Source: Pseudarthrobacter sp. NIBRBAC000502772 (lineage in GTDB: Bacteria > Actinomycetota > Actinomycetes > Actinomycetales > Micrococcaceae). Taken from it: 64,000 bases of DNA. The DNA is taken from assembly GCF_006517235.1 (NCBI RefSeq), contig NZ_CP041188.1, positions 4,278,001 to 4,342,000 of the forward strand, in the 5' to 3' direction. How positions within the stretch are numbered: position 1 is the first letter of the stretch; each line of letters starts with the position of its first letter. The notes under the pieces were generated by a model. That model searched no databases and was not told where the DNA came from. It saw nothing but the letters and a program-made list of their open reading frames with translations. Shown piece by piece: positions 55,703 through 64,000 of this stretch. Position numbers and translations under genes: made by a program.

Positions 55703-58341
55703 TTGGTGATGCGGGTCAGGTCGTGAGGGTGGTTTGCCCAGCGTGGCTCCCCCGGCGGGCCGACCAGCTCCAGGCAGAGCATGGCGTTGAGGCCCCACTG
55801 GGAGGCCCAGTTGGTGGAGACGTTGGGGTGTTCGACGACGGGACGCCAGGTCTGTGCCTGCTGCAGCGATGCGGCGAAAGGGGTTGTCAGCCCGCCGCCG
55901 GCGTTCTCCAGCAGGATCTTCCAGGCAGTGGCAGCGAGTTCCTCGTCGCGGTAGTACCAGGCGCCGTAGGCCATCATTCCGGTGGCCATGGACGGCCAGC
56001 TGAAGTGCGAGTCGTCCAGGGCGCCGCCGGTGAGGCGCTGCTTTTCGCCTTCTGGCAGGGCGTAGAACCTGCCGAAGTCGGCGAGCATCCGCCGGAAGCC
56101 GTCATGGTCCAGCGCCTCGGCCACCTCCATCCACACCTGCGGGGCACCGAAGGCGATGATCATGTGGAAGCCGCCCTCCGTCCCCGTGAACAGGTGGTGC
56201 AGGTCCAGGGCCGAGGCGTCGAGCTCCAGGGTGGGTCCGGAGAGCAGTCCGTGGGGCATGGCCTCAAGCTGGCTGATGCCCTTGGTGATCCGGTCCTTCC
56301 ACTGGGTGTGGCCAGTACGTTCCCATTCGCTGAACCAGTTGGACACCAGTGCGGACCAGTCGGGCCCGATCCGGATGTGCGTCCGGTCCGGGGTCCGGTC
56401 GTAGAACTCACGCATGGGGTCCAGCCGGTCCAGGGCGTGTTCGGCGTCGCGTACTTCGGAGAGAAGCTCGCCGATGCGTTCGTCCCCGGTGAGGAAGTAG
56501 TAGTAGCGGTGCAGGCCGGCCATGCTGATCCGGACTTCCTTGCAGCCGCAGCCCCAGTGGACCACGTTGTGGCGGGACCCCAGCTGAGAGTATGCGCCGA
56601 AGTGGTGCCGGTCCACTTCCGCGCTGTGCCAGGTCATGGCCTGGGCGAGGCGGAAGGCGCGGGCGTCGCCGCTGCGCAGGAACGTCTGCCAGAGCCACAT
56701 GTTGGGTGCCAGTTCGTTGTTGGCCCAGGCGAAACCACCGAGGTCATAACGCCACTGGTGGCGGTACTGGTCGTAGCTGTGCATAAAGTCGCCGTAGTTC
56801 CAGTAGCCGTACCAGCCGCGCTGCTCCACTTCCTGGGTGTAGAACTCCACGAGCCCGTCAAGCCGCTGTTCCACGGCCGCGCCGGCGGGCACCGTCTCCG
56901 GCAGCCCCCACGTGGTTCCGGCGGCGCGGGAGGAGTAGTACAGCTCCGGATCGCAGACGGGCTGGGCGGGCTGCTGGCGTTCGCAGGCCAGTTCCCACAG
57001 CCAATCGCCGGACGGTGAAGAGTCCAAGAAGTCAAAGGAGATGTGGGACGTGTTGGCCACGCCTTCCGGGGTGGAGCGAAGTTCGTCGAAGCCCTCGTAG
57101 GCGCTGGGAACGTGGCATTCATCGGTGTAGTGACGCAGGTCCATGGGTTCCACTGACTCGGCCCAGGACCATGCAGTGAACGCGGCGGAATCACCGGCCA
57201 TGCCGTCCACTTCCAGGGCGGCCGGGAATTTCTGCCAGAAGCCGCGCAGGGTGACGGCCACGCCGCCAGTGGCGTCCCCGGCGTACAGCAGTCCCTGGCT
57301 GCGGTGGCCTTTGCCCATCCGGACGGGCAGCAGCTTGGCTTTGGTCTGCTTCTCCAGCCGGAAGTAGTCCTCCGATTCCTGCGTCAGGCGGAAGTTGGAC
57401 CAGACGGCGTTCTGCCGTCCGACGGCGAAGACCGCAGCGGTTTCCGGCGTCTCGCTGACGGCCTGGCCAGCGAGCTGGCGCGCATAGTCGGGGTTGTCGC
57501 CGCTGAACGGACGGCTGTAGAGCGACTGCACGGGTTCGGTGTAGACGGCGGTGTCCCCCGCGATGCTGACGCGGCGGTTCAGCAGTTCCCCATTGAGGCT
57601 GCGGTCCAGCCGCAGCCCGACGCCTTTGATGATCCGGTCCTTGGCTGCGTCCTGGAACAGCAGTGTCTGTGTAACCTGAACGGTGGCCTGCCCGGCGAAG
57701 AACGTGAGGCGGATGATGAACCGGAGCAGTTCGGTGCCACCCGCGGCGACAGAGCCCTCAATCCGGACCACCGTCCGCACGGAGCCTGGAGTTTCGATGT
57801 CCGCGGACTCGACGCTGGCCTGGGCATCAGGTGCACTGACCACCAGCCGCAGGGCATCGCCGAGCTGCCGTCCGTCCGGCGCGGTGAAAGGGTCGGTGAG
57901 CTCGCCGCCCGCCTTCCGGGGACGGGCTTCCGCGGTCTGACTACCGGCACCCGCCGACTGGGTACCGGAGGGGATAGTCACCGTGAAGGCTCCGGTGTCC
58001 ACGCGGATGGCACCGCCCTCGAAGGAAGCCAACGGGCGGGTCGGCAGGGCGTCGGACAGTGCCCGTTCGGATCCCAGGACTGGTGCCGGTTCCGAGGCGA
58101 ATGCACCCGCCAGCACCGGCTCCAGGGCAGCAGCCTCCGTGGCGGCCGGAACGACGGCGGCATGGGCAGTCCATTTAACGGTGCCGTCCGCCCAGTAAGC
58201 CAGCGGCCTGGCCTCATGGGCCAGCGCGGCGTCGGCCAGCCGAATGCCGGGGACGCCCGCTGCGTCCAATTGCCCCTGCGCCCACGGCCTGCCGAACTGC
58301 ACAGCCGTGTCCACGCGTGGTGCTTGCTCAAGCCATTTCAC
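55699..58341 (-). CDS. Exo-rhamnogalacturonan lyase family protein (PL26/YetA-like)
   Basis: This is an 880-residue multidomain protein. The N-terminal RIFT-like barrel (VKWLEQAPRVDTAVQFGRPW, YWADGTVKWTAHAA) matches the PcRGLX domain. A central beta-sandwich and a C-terminal helical toroid follow (WGLNAMLCLELVGPPG at the end). It resembles Bacillus YetA and Penicillium PcRGLX, which releases disaccharides from RG-I chain ends by beta-elimination. No signal peptide, so it degrades imported oligosaccharides. The start is GTG at 58341, with AGGAG 8 nt upstream, overlapping the GH42 stop (GTGA). The frame is open to 58632 as a shadow. Activity is inferred. Confidence 0.85.
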   Translation of the reverse strand: MKWLEQAPRVDTAVQFGRPWAQGQLDAAGVPGIRLADAALAHEARPLAYWADGTVKWTAHAAVVPAATEAAALEPVLAGAFASEPAPVLGSERALSDALPTRPLASFEGGAIRVDTGAFTVTIPSGTQSAGAGSQTAEARPRKAGGELTDPFTAPDGRQLGDALRLVVSAPDAQASVESADIETPGSVRTVVRIEGSVAAGGTELLRFIIRLTFFAGQATVQVTQTLLFQDAAKDRIIKGVGLRLDRSLNGELLNRRVSIAGDTAVYTEPVQSLYSRPFSGDNPDYARQLAGQAVSETPETAAVFAVGRQNAVWSNFRLTQESEDYFRLEKQTKAKLLPVRMGKGHRSQGLLYAGDATGGVAVTLRGFWQKFPAALEVDGMAGDSAAFTAWSWAESVEPMDLRHYTDECHVPSAYEGFDELRSTPEGVANTSHISFDFLDSSPSGDWLWELACERQQPAQPVCDPELYYSSRAAGTTWGLPETVPAGAAVEQRLDGLVEFYTQEVEQRGWYGYWNYGDFMHSYDQYRHQWRYDLGGFAWANNELAPNMWLWQTFLRSGDARAFRLAQAMTWHSAEVDRHHFGAYSQLGSRHNVVHWGCGCKEVRISMAGLHRYYYFLTGDERIGELLSEVRDAEHALDRLDPMREFYDRTPDRTHIRIGPDWSALVSNWFSEWERTGHTQWKDRITKGISQLEAMPHGLLSGPTLELDASALDLHHLFTGTEGGFHMIIAFGAPQVWMEVAEALDHDGFRRMLADFGRFYALPEGEKQRLTGGALDDSHFSWPSMATGMMAYGAWYYRDEELAATAWKILLENAGGGLTTPFAASLQQAQTWRPVVEHPNVSTNWASQWGLNAMLCLELVGPPGEPRWANHPHDLTRITN

Positions 58342-60458
58342 AGTGAGTGCTCCTCTTTGATGTCTTCCAGAACCAGGTAGTCGTAGGCGCCCAGGGTGTG
58401 GACGCCGGCGGGAAGGGTAAGCGCGGGGTGGCTGGCGTGGCTGGCGTGGCTGCCGTTGTCGGCGTGGACCGACTGTTTGCCCAGCAGTTTGCGGGTGGGC
58501 CGCAGGAGAGTGAACGTTCCCGGCTCGCCGCCCATGTTGACCAGCCAGTGCTGCCGCCGGCCGTTGCGCCAGCGCAGATATTCGGCCACCGTGCCACCCG
58601 CGGTTCGGACACGCGGCAGGACCCCGGCACACGCGTACTCGGCGACGGCAGCCAGCGCCGCGCCGCCCTCGTCCGCGCGGCCGTCGTCCGGTCCGCCGGT
58701 TCCCGCGCCGGCCCCTGGATAGGAACCGAGCAGGATCATCCGGCCGGCGCCGATCCGGCGTTCGGTGGAGAATTCAAGGCCATCCGCGGGACCGGAGGTG
58801 ACCGTGCCGATAGCCGTGGCCGCCCCGGGCGCGTCATTTTCGGGAAGCCGGAAGAAGGTGCTCATTCGGGAGAGGACGACGTCGTGGCCCAGGATGCTGC
58901 CCCGGGAAGCTGACCCGGTGGCCGGGAACTGGAAGACGGATTCGACGCCGGCGGCGGCCTCCAGCCCGCCGAGGGCGGAGTCGGCATGCCAGGTGTGGTG
59001 CTCCGTGCGGCCTCCGGTGCCGGGCCCGCAGACCCAGGTGCCGCCGTCGTGCACCCACTGCAGGATCCGCTCCCGGTCCTGCTCTGGGAGGTGGTGGACG
59101 AACAGGGTGAAGAGCACGCGGAAGCCGGCGAGGGAGGCCTCCACCGGAATCAGTGACCGCTGGATTCCGGCCCGGACCAGTCCTGCGTGGAAGGCCGAGA
59201 TCAGGCCGCGGTAGCCAACGCTGTCGCCCGCTTCGGTCTCCAGGAATCCCTTGGCGTGGTCCGAGTAGTGGACGGCGACGGCGGGCTGGGCCGGGCTGCT
59301 GTGGTCCAGCAACGGCTTCACCGCCGGGAGCAGCCGGCCTATGGCGTCGGCGCTGGCGTGGCCGATGGTGGGCTGGCCCCAGGCGCTGACCACCGAACCG
59401 TGCGCCTGTTCGCTGCCGCCGCGGTGCTGGCGGAAGTGCCAGAACAGGAATCCGGCGGACCCCGAGGCGTAGTTGGCGAAGGCCTCCGCTTCCACGAACC
59501 CGTGCGGGTGCGGCACTCCGTAGTGCCGCACCGAGCCGCCGTGGCTGGGGCTGGTCTCCATCAGGACCGTGCGGCGGGACTTTGCCAGGCGCGGGAAGTA
59601 GTCCAGGTTCATCAGGAACGCGGAATGGTTGTTGGCCGAGGGGTAGGTGTCGAAGCTGGAGAAATCCAGGTGCTCGAAGAGCGCGGCGTTGTCCAGGTCG
59701 AAGCCGAAGCCGCTGTTGTGGGTCACGGGAAGGCTGCTGTGGCCGCGGATGATGCCCGCCTGTTCGCGGGCAAACCCGTTGATGCATTCCTGGCTGAACA
59801 GCCTGAAATCGTTGACCAGCGAGGTGTTGTGGAGGAACGGCGTGGGGCCGGGAAGGGGCACCTGCGCAAAGTTTTGATACGTTTCACTCCAGACCGCGGA
59901 ATGCCACGCCTGATTGAGCAGATCAACCTCCTGGTAGCGGGCGGCCAGCCACCCGGTCCAGAGGTCACGGCAGGTTGCGCAGTGGCAGCCGCCCACATGG
60001 GACTTGAACTCGTTGTCCAACTGCCACGCGAGAACCCTCCGGTCATTCCCGACGGCGGCCACCATGGTCTTGGTTATCCGCGCGGCGCGGTCGCGGAAGA
60101 CAGGATTGTTGGTGCAGATGTGCTGCCGGGAGCCGTGACCCAGCGCAACGCCGTCGGCCGTGTGGTGCAGGCGTTCCGGGTGGCCATGGGTGAGCCAGAC
60201 CGGCGGGGTGGCCGTGGGAGTGCAGACAATGGCGCTGAGCCCGTTGGCGCCGAGCACGTCAAGGGCGCGGTCCAGGACGTCCAGGCAGATCTCCCCATCC
60301 TCCGGTTCCAGGGCGGACCACATGAACTCGCCCAGCCTGGCCGTGTTCATGCCGAGCCGGCGCATGTGGGCAGCGTCGACGGCGAACGTGGCGGCGTCCA
60401 GGACCTCCGGATAGACGGCCGCGCCATACAGGAGCCGGCCGGCAAAGAGCTCATCCAA
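58338..60458 (-). CDS. Beta-galactosidase, GH42 family (YesZ-like)
   Basis: In the 706-residue GH42 enzyme the TIM barrel starts LYGAAVYPEVLDAATFAVD. The acid/base Glu is in WQLDNEFKSH, a zinc-type Cys cluster follows (GGCHCATCRDLW), and the nucleophile Glu is in VLMETSPSHGG. The trimerisation and C-terminal beta domains are present. It probably removes galactose side chains of RG-I, as YesZ does. I chose the TTG at 60458, with GGGGG 6 nt upstream and an 8-nt overlap with the DUF624 gene. The ATG at 60563 would overlap that gene by over 110 nt. The start is uncertain. Confidence 0.9.
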   Translation of the reverse strand: MDELFAGRLLYGAAVYPEVLDAATFAVDAAHMRRLGMNTARLGEFMWSALEPEDGEICLDVLDRALDVLGANGLSAIVCTPTATPPVWLTHGHPERLHHTADGVALGHGSRQHICTNNPVFRDRAARITKTMVAAVGNDRRVLAWQLDNEFKSHVGGCHCATCRDLWTGWLAARYQEVDLLNQAWHSAVWSETYQNFAQVPLPGPTPFLHNTSLVNDFRLFSQECINGFAREQAGIIRGHSSLPVTHNSGFGFDLDNAALFEHLDFSSFDTYPSANNHSAFLMNLDYFPRLAKSRRTVLMETSPSHGGSVRHYGVPHPHGFVEAEAFANYASGSAGFLFWHFRQHRGGSEQAHGSVVSAWGQPTIGHASADAIGRLLPAVKPLLDHSSPAQPAVAVHYSDHAKGFLETEAGDSVGYRGLISAFHAGLVRAGIQRSLIPVEASLAGFRVLFTLFVHHLPEQDRERILQWVHDGGTWVCGPGTGGRTEHHTWHADSALGGLEAAAGVESVFQFPATGSASRGSILGHDVVLSRMSTFFRLPENDAPGAATAIGTVTSGPADGLEFSTERRIGAGRMILLGSYPGAGAGTGGPDDGRADEGGAALAAVAEYACAGVLPRVRTAGGTVAEYLRWRNGRRQHWLVNMGGEPGTFTLLRPTRKLLGKQSVHADNGSHASHASHPALTLPAGVHTLGAYDYLVLEDIKEEHSL

Positions 60459-61152
60459 CAGGTGCCCCCTGCCGGTTGGATCGGGCGACGTCGGGGCGCA
60501 CGATGTCGTCGCTTGCTTCCTGGAGTGCGGCGAAGGCAGCGACGGACTCGTCATTGGCGGCAAAGAACCGGTCGCACAGCCAGCCTGTTACGTACAGCCA
60601 GGCGCCGATGCTGAAGAAGGGGATGAGTCCGGGCAGGGCGCGGCTCGCGTAGACGGCTGCGGCCGTGAGGAACAGCAGGATGACTGTGCCCGCCAGGTGG
60701 CGGACAGTGAATCGGGAGCAGATCATCAGGTACTGGCCCAGCGGCAGTTCGTAGCGGGCGTACATCGGGAAGAGATAGCAGACCACCCCGGCGAGGAAGA
60801 TGGCTCCAACAAAGGTGCCGGCCGCCACCAGCCGGGACATCAGGTCCCCGGCGCCGGACGAGTAGTTCCAGTTCATCGCCAGGGCCACGGCCACCGCCAT
60901 GACGGACAACGCCAGAGCGTTGGCACGGACGAAGTTCGCGAAGTATTCGCGGGTGAACGACTTAAGCAGCGGGGCGGCTTCTCCACGCGCCCGTCGACGG
61001 ACCAGGATCTGCGCCGCGGCCGTTGCAGGACCCGCACCCAGGACACCCAGGCCCAGCAGGGTGAAGATGATCCACAGCATGTTGAGGCAGGCAATCCAGA
61101 GCAGGGTGTCAAAGAACGAGTAGGCTCGTGCACTGAAATTTCCAGCCAGCAT
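60451..61152 (-). CDS. DUF624 membrane protein (YesL-like)
   Basis: The 233-residue protein has about five membrane helices: FFDTLLWIACLNMLWIIFTL near the start, then LGAGPATAAAQILVRR, MYARYELPLGQYLMICSRFT and a helical C-terminus. It is a DUF624 member like Bacillus YesL, the first gene of the yes cluster. These proteins accompany oligosaccharide transporters; an auxiliary transport role is assumed. The ATG at 61152 has AAGGAG 7 nt upstream, better than ATGs at 61176 or 61266. It is first in the operon that runs to the DUF1961 gene. Confidence 0.87.
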   Translation of the reverse strand: MLAGNFSARAYSFFDTLLWIACLNMLWIIFTLLGLGVLGAGPATAAAQILVRRRARGEAAPLLKSFTREYFANFVRANALALSVMAVAVALAMNWNYSSGAGDLMSRLVAAGTFVGAIFLAGVVCYLFPMYARYELPLGQYLMICSRFTVRHLAGTVILLFLTAAAVYASRALPGLIPFFSIGAWLYVTGWLCDRFFAANDESVAAFAALQEASDDIVRPDVARSNRQGAPVG

Positions 61153-61269
61153 GGCAAAGCTCCTTCGGTTCTCCATCGTTGCAGAAACGCGTCCATGAGT
61201 GGCGGGCGTCACCTGAGTAATCGGTTTCTCGAAATCTAGACCTCTGACGGCGGGCGGGTCAAGCAAATT

Positions 61270-61285
61270 TTTGAATCGTTACATT
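61270..61285 (-). promoter_or_regulatory. Half-operator matching the rhaM-lacI operator
   Basis: TTTGAATCGTTACATT differs at one position from TTTGAATCGTTTCATT of the operator at 47297. The second half-site is not conserved here. The core TGAATCGTTACA also matches TGAATCGTAACA, the other arm of that operator. It lies 118 nt upstream of the DUF624 start. Control by the LacI protein at 47420 is the likely reading. Confidence 0.55.
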
Positions 61286-61324
61286 ACTGGACTCGGCACC
61301 CCACCATAGTCCACACTGGACCTT

Positions 61325-61338
61325 GGAAAGCGCTTGCC
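61325..61338 (+). promoter_or_regulatory. LacI/cre-like dyad upstream of the oxidoreductase
   Basis: GGAAAGCGCTTGCC is palindromic at 12 of 14 positions around AAGCGCTT, the centre typical of LacI-family and CcpA-like sites. It faces the plus-strand oxidoreductase and GH78 genes. The regulator could be a second LacI protein outside the window. Confidence 0.45.
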
Positions 61339-61489
61339 GAATGATGTATCAGCGAGCGCCAAGGGCGTGCCAGCCCCGTATCCGCCTGCCAGCGCCGGTA
61401 TCGCGGGAACGCCGCATCGTCCGCTCCGGCTCCGTCACGACGGCCGCCGGTGCCAAGATTTTGTGCCTGCGGGCAGAAACGGAGATCCA

Positions 61490-62785
61490 TTGGGAACGCC
61501 AGCCGGCACCGCCGCCGAGTCACAGTCCCGGGCTGCAGATCCTGTCCAGACCGACGGTCTTGGTGAGGCCCAGGATCCTGTTCGGACCGAAGACCCCGAC
61601 CCCGCCCAGGCGCCCGCGCCGGCGCCCGCCCCGGAGCAAGTCCGCCCGGCGCGGGTGGCGCTGGTAGGCGTCCACGGCTTCGGCGCCCACCACCTGGGCA
61701 ACCTTGAACGGCTGCAGGCCGCCGGCGTCGTCGAACTCGTAGCGGTAGCCGATCCCCAGCCGCCGGCACCGGGGTCCGTGCCGGCAGCAGCCGCAGTGTT
61801 TCCTGGGCTCACGGAACTTCTGGCGGGCACCCCGGACCTGGACGTGATCATTGTGGCCACGCCCATCCAGACCCACGCCCCGCTGGGCCTCGCCGCCCTG
61901 GCCACGCAGGCTGACCTGTACCTGGAGAAGCCTCCCGTGGCATCCCTGGCCGACTTCAACACCCTGTGTGAGGCCGCCAAGGCATCCGGCCGGAGCGTGC
62001 AGATCGGCTTCCAGAGCCTGGGCTCGCACGCATTGGCGGCCATCGACGAACTCGTGGCCAGCGGCACCATCGGCACCATCGAAGGCATCTCGGCAACCGG
62101 CCGTTGGGTCCGCGACAAGGCCTACTTCAAGCGTTCCCGCTGGGCCGGGAAGCGGAGCATTGACGGCATCGACGTGGTTGACGGGGTCGCCACCAATCCG
62201 CTGGCCCATGCCGTGGCAACCGCCCTCCGGATCGCCGGCGCCCGCACCATTGAAGATGTCGCCTCGGTGGAAACCGATCTCTACCGGGCCAATGACATCG
62301 AATCCGACGACACCTCCGTCATCCGGATCCGCACCGCCAAGGGACTTCCCGTCACCTGCGCACTCACCATCTGCGCCACCGAATCCGCGGAACCTTACAT
62401 CACACTGCAGGGCTCGCGGGGCAAGGCCGTGTTCCACTACACCGAAGACCGCCTCACCGTGACCACCCCTGCCGGGCAGACGGAGCAGGTCTTCGGCCGG
62501 GACGACCTCACGGAGAACCTGCTGGCCCACCGCCGCGAAGGCAGGGAACTCATCAGCCCGCTCCTGGACAGCGGAGCCTTCATGCTGGTGCTCGAAGCCA
62601 TCCGGACCGCACCGCTGCCGGCCCTGATCGACGGCGCCTACATCCACTGGGAGGGTGACGGCGACGCCGCGCACGCCGTCGTCGTTGGGATCGAGGAGGC
62701 CTTGGAGCGTGCCACGCAAGAGCATGCGACTTTCAGCGAGCTCGGCCTGCCCTGGGCCCGGGCAGCACGCGGAACTGCCTCCTGA
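61490..62785 (+). CDS. Gfo/Idh/MocA family oxidoreductase
   Basis: The 431-residue NAD(P)-dependent sugar oxidoreductase has the Rossmann motif VALVGVHGFGAHHLGNLERL, the conserved YLEKPP with the catalytic-domain Lys, GFQSLGSHALAAIDELVASG and an alpha/beta C-domain. I chose the TTG at 61490 because GGAG lies 6 nt upstream; the frame is open to 61334. Even so the first 55 residues are an Ala/Pro/Asp-rich tail (DPAQAPAPAPAPEQ) that the family does not normally have. It overlaps the GH78 start by 1 nt (TGATG), so its substrate is probably a product of rhamnogalacturonan breakdown. Confidence 0.85.
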   Translation: MGTPAGTAAESQSRAADPVQTDGLGEAQDPVRTEDPDPAQAPAPAPAPEQVRPARVALVGVHGFGAHHLGNLERLQAAGVVELVAVADPQPPAPGSVPAAAAVFPGLTELLAGTPDLDVIIVATPIQTHAPLGLAALATQADLYLEKPPVASLADFNTLCEAAKASGRSVQIGFQSLGSHALAAIDELVASGTIGTIEGISATGRWVRDKAYFKRSRWAGKRSIDGIDVVDGVATNPLAHAVATALRIAGARTIEDVASVETDLYRANDIESDDTSVIRIRTAKGLPVTCALTICATESAEPYITLQGSRGKAVFHYTEDRLTVTTPAGQTEQVFGRDDLTENLLAHRREGRELISPLLDSGAFMLVLEAIRTAPLPALIDGAYIHWEGDGDAAHAVVVGIEEALERATQEHATFSELGLPWARAARGTAS

Positions 62786-64000
62786 TGGGCGCCTCCCCCA
62801 CCCAGGAAGCCACCCCCACGCGGACCCGACAAGGCCAGCTGCAGGCAGCCGGCCTGCTGACCGACGGCTTGGCGCACTGCCTCACTGCGTCGCTGCGCCC
62901 CGTGTTTGGCTGGACACTGGCCCGGCCGGCGGACGCCGACCCCGCCGCGGCCCGGCAGACAGGCTACGAAATCGCCGTCGAGGATTCGTCCGGAGCGGAG
63001 GTCTGGCACTCCGGACCCATCCCCTCATCCCGCCAATCCGGGATCCCCTACGGCGGTCCGGAACTGGCCGAGGACGCGGACTACAGCTGGCGCGTCCGGG
63101 TGAGCGACGCCGCCGGAAACCCCGGCACCTGGTCCGAAGCGGAGATCTTTAGCACCGGACTTTCGGACAGCGGATGGGATGCCGACTGGATCCACCGGGC
63201 CCCGGGCGGGCGGGCTCCATTGGACGTCCTCGAAGGCGCCCTTCGCGTCGCCGGTTCCCCGTTCCTGCCCATTCCCTGCCCTCCCGTCCGCCGTTTCTTG
63301 CTGGAATCACGTCTCCGGCCGGTGATGGGGTGGGCCGGCCTGCTCCTTCGCAGCAGCGGACCGGGCACTGGATTGCTGTTGGAACTGAACACGGCAGGCA
63401 ATGTGGTGCTCCGCCGCGCCCCGGAATGGGACATCCCCGCCCCTGCCACTCCGGACACCGAGGTGCTGGCCAGCGCCCAGCTGCAACGCAACGCCGTTGC
63501 CAGCCAGGAACGGCTGCCCGGCAAGGACCTGGTCCCCGGCACCTGGCAGGATCTGACAGTTTCCGACGACGGGGCCACCGTCACCGTTAGCCTCGACGGC
63601 GTTGAACTGCTCACCGTCAACGAGCCGATCCCCGCGGGGTTCGAGGGTCGGTTCGCGCTGCATCAGGGTCCCCGCAGCCAGGCCGAGTACGCCTCGATTC
63701 GGATCACCGACCGCGCGCCCGCTGACACGACTCAAGCCGTCGGCAAGGTGCTGCTCGACCACCGGTTCAGCGCCGGCCCGGAAGAGGCCCGCGCGTTCCT
63801 GGGCCACTGGGCACAAACCACGGCGCACCGGCAGCCCGACGAGTGGACACTTTTCCGCAGCACCGTCCTGCTCACGGGAACTGTGGCCCGGGCACGCCTC
63901 TTTTTGGCTGCGAGCCATCATGCGCAGGTGGCGTTGGACGGCACCGCCTGCCTGAGCACCACCTCTTTCGGCTACCCCGGCGAGGGATATTACGACGCCG
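62785..64000 (+). CDS. Alpha-L-rhamnosidase, GH78 family (3' end outside window)
   Basis: The first 405 residues are present with no stop before the window edge. An N-terminal fibronectin-like domain (RPVFGWTLARPADADPAAAR, YSWRVRVSDAAGNPGTWS, FSTGLSDSGWDADWI) matches GH78 enzymes. Next comes a beta-sandwich insert (GLLLRSSGPGTGLLLELNTAG), then the start of the second carbohydrate-binding-like domain (EWTLFRSTVLLTGTVARARL, GYPGEGYYDA). The catalytic (alpha/alpha)6 barrel lies beyond the window. It would release terminal L-rhamnose for the rha pathway. The ATG overlaps the oxidoreductase stop (TGATG). Confidence 0.88.
   Translation, partial: MGASPTQEATPTRTRQGQLQAAGLLTDGLAHCLTASLRPVFGWTLARPADADPAAARQTGYEIAVEDSSGAEVWHSGPIPSSRQSGIPYGGPELAEDADYSWRVRVSDAAGNPGTWSEAEIFSTGLSDSGWDADWIHRAPGGRAPLDVLEGALRVAGSPFLPIPCPPVRRFLLESRLRPVMGWAGLLLRSSGPGTGLLLELNTAGNVVLRRAPEWDIPAPATPDTEVLASAQLQRNAVASQERLPGKDLVPGTWQDLTVSDDGATVTVSLDGVELLTVNEPIPAGFEGRFALHQGPRSQAEYASIRITDRAPADTTQAVGKVLLDHRFSAGPEEARAFLGHWAQTTAHRQPDEWTLFRSTVLLTGTVARARLFLAASHHAQVALDGTACLSTTSFGYPGEGYYDA

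Larger units (their letters stand above)
61153..61489. other. Divergent regulatory interval (337 bp)
   Basis: This gap separates the rhamnogalacturonan operon from the oxidoreductase gene. It holds the LacI-type half-site at 61270-61285, a second LacI/cre-like dyad at 61325-61338 and the ribosome binding site GGAG before the TTG at 61490. The stretch 61360-61480 has no further structure that I can support. The reading frame is open from 61334, so a longer oxidoreductase is formally possible. Confidence 0.6.

Noticed and set aside
1..64000. tRNA, rRNA or riboswitch genes
   Set aside because: No cloverleaf, rRNA-like segment or known riboswitch core could be supported by reading the intergenic regions.

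Overview
The window is high-GC DNA from an actinobacterium that looks like Arthrobacter, Pseudarthrobacter or a close relative of the Micrococcaceae. The evidence is the GC-rich codon use, the many GTG and TTG starts, genes that abut or overlap by 1-8 nt, and gene content: menaquinone genes, system II cytochrome c maturation, Rex, a bS22-type mini ribosomal protein and an iniBAC-like locus. Most of it is ordinary chromosome, with one IS1380-type insertion sequence. I saw no tRNA, rRNA, CRISPR array, prophage or plasmid origin.

Layout. 1-9.6 kb: a CsbD-like stress protein, a dienelactone hydrolase, an amino-acid permease, an assimilatory nitrite reductase operon (small protein, nirB, nirD), an ABC-F ATPase, and a ribbon-helix-helix regulator/DUF4097 pair under a 30-bp dyad. 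9.7-11.4 kb: an IS1380-type element whose right end supplies the stop codon of the next gene. 11.4-14.1 kb: a manganese-type ABC importer. 14.2-19.7 kb: a CPBP protease, menB-menE-menA and small membrane proteins. 19.7-28.9 kb: an operon for a membrane-anchored Hsp70-like ATPase, a LuxR-type regulator resembling IniR, an IniB-like repeat protein and two dynamin-like GTPases resembling IniA and IniC. 29-34 kb: ccsB-resB-ccdA-tlpA and a histidine phosphatase. 34-39.5 kb: YceI, two proline-rich membrane paralogues, Rex, a glutaredoxin, a HAD hydrolase, bS22 and an excisionase-type DNA-binding protein. 39.5-41 kb: DAHP synthase behind an aromatic leader peptide. 41-64 kb: an acetyl esterase, rhamnose catabolism genes (rhaB, the rhaD/dehydrogenase fusion, rhaI, rhaM) with a divergent LacI regulator, and a rhamnogalacturonan operon resembling the Bacillus yes/lpl/yet genes. 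That operon runs DUF624, GH42, PL26, ABC importer, acetylesterase, DUF1961. Divergent from it are an oxidoreductase and a GH78 rhamnosidase cut by the window edge.

How the parts work together. The last 23 kb reads as one pathway: deacetylate and cleave rhamnogalacturonan oligosaccharides, import them, release rhamnose and galactose, and take L-rhamnose through mutarotation, isomerisation, phosphorylation and aldol cleavage. A half-operator upstream of the polysaccharide operon matches the rhaM-lacI operator, so one LacI-type repressor may control both blocks. The Hsp70/IniR-like/IniB/IniA/IniC locus is the best candidate for an under-described system: it resembles the mycobacterial cell-wall-stress iniBAC genes but adds an Hsp70-like protein with an extracellular Pro/Thr repeat tail and carries a regulator without a visible ATPase domain.

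Regulatory DNA is plentiful: an aromatic attenuator, several start codons 6-7 nt behind a -10-like hexamer (probable leaderless transcripts), four large intergenic palindromes, a 172-bp inverted-repeat-bounded element and several short tandem repeats. All functions come from reading the translated sequence; no database search was run.
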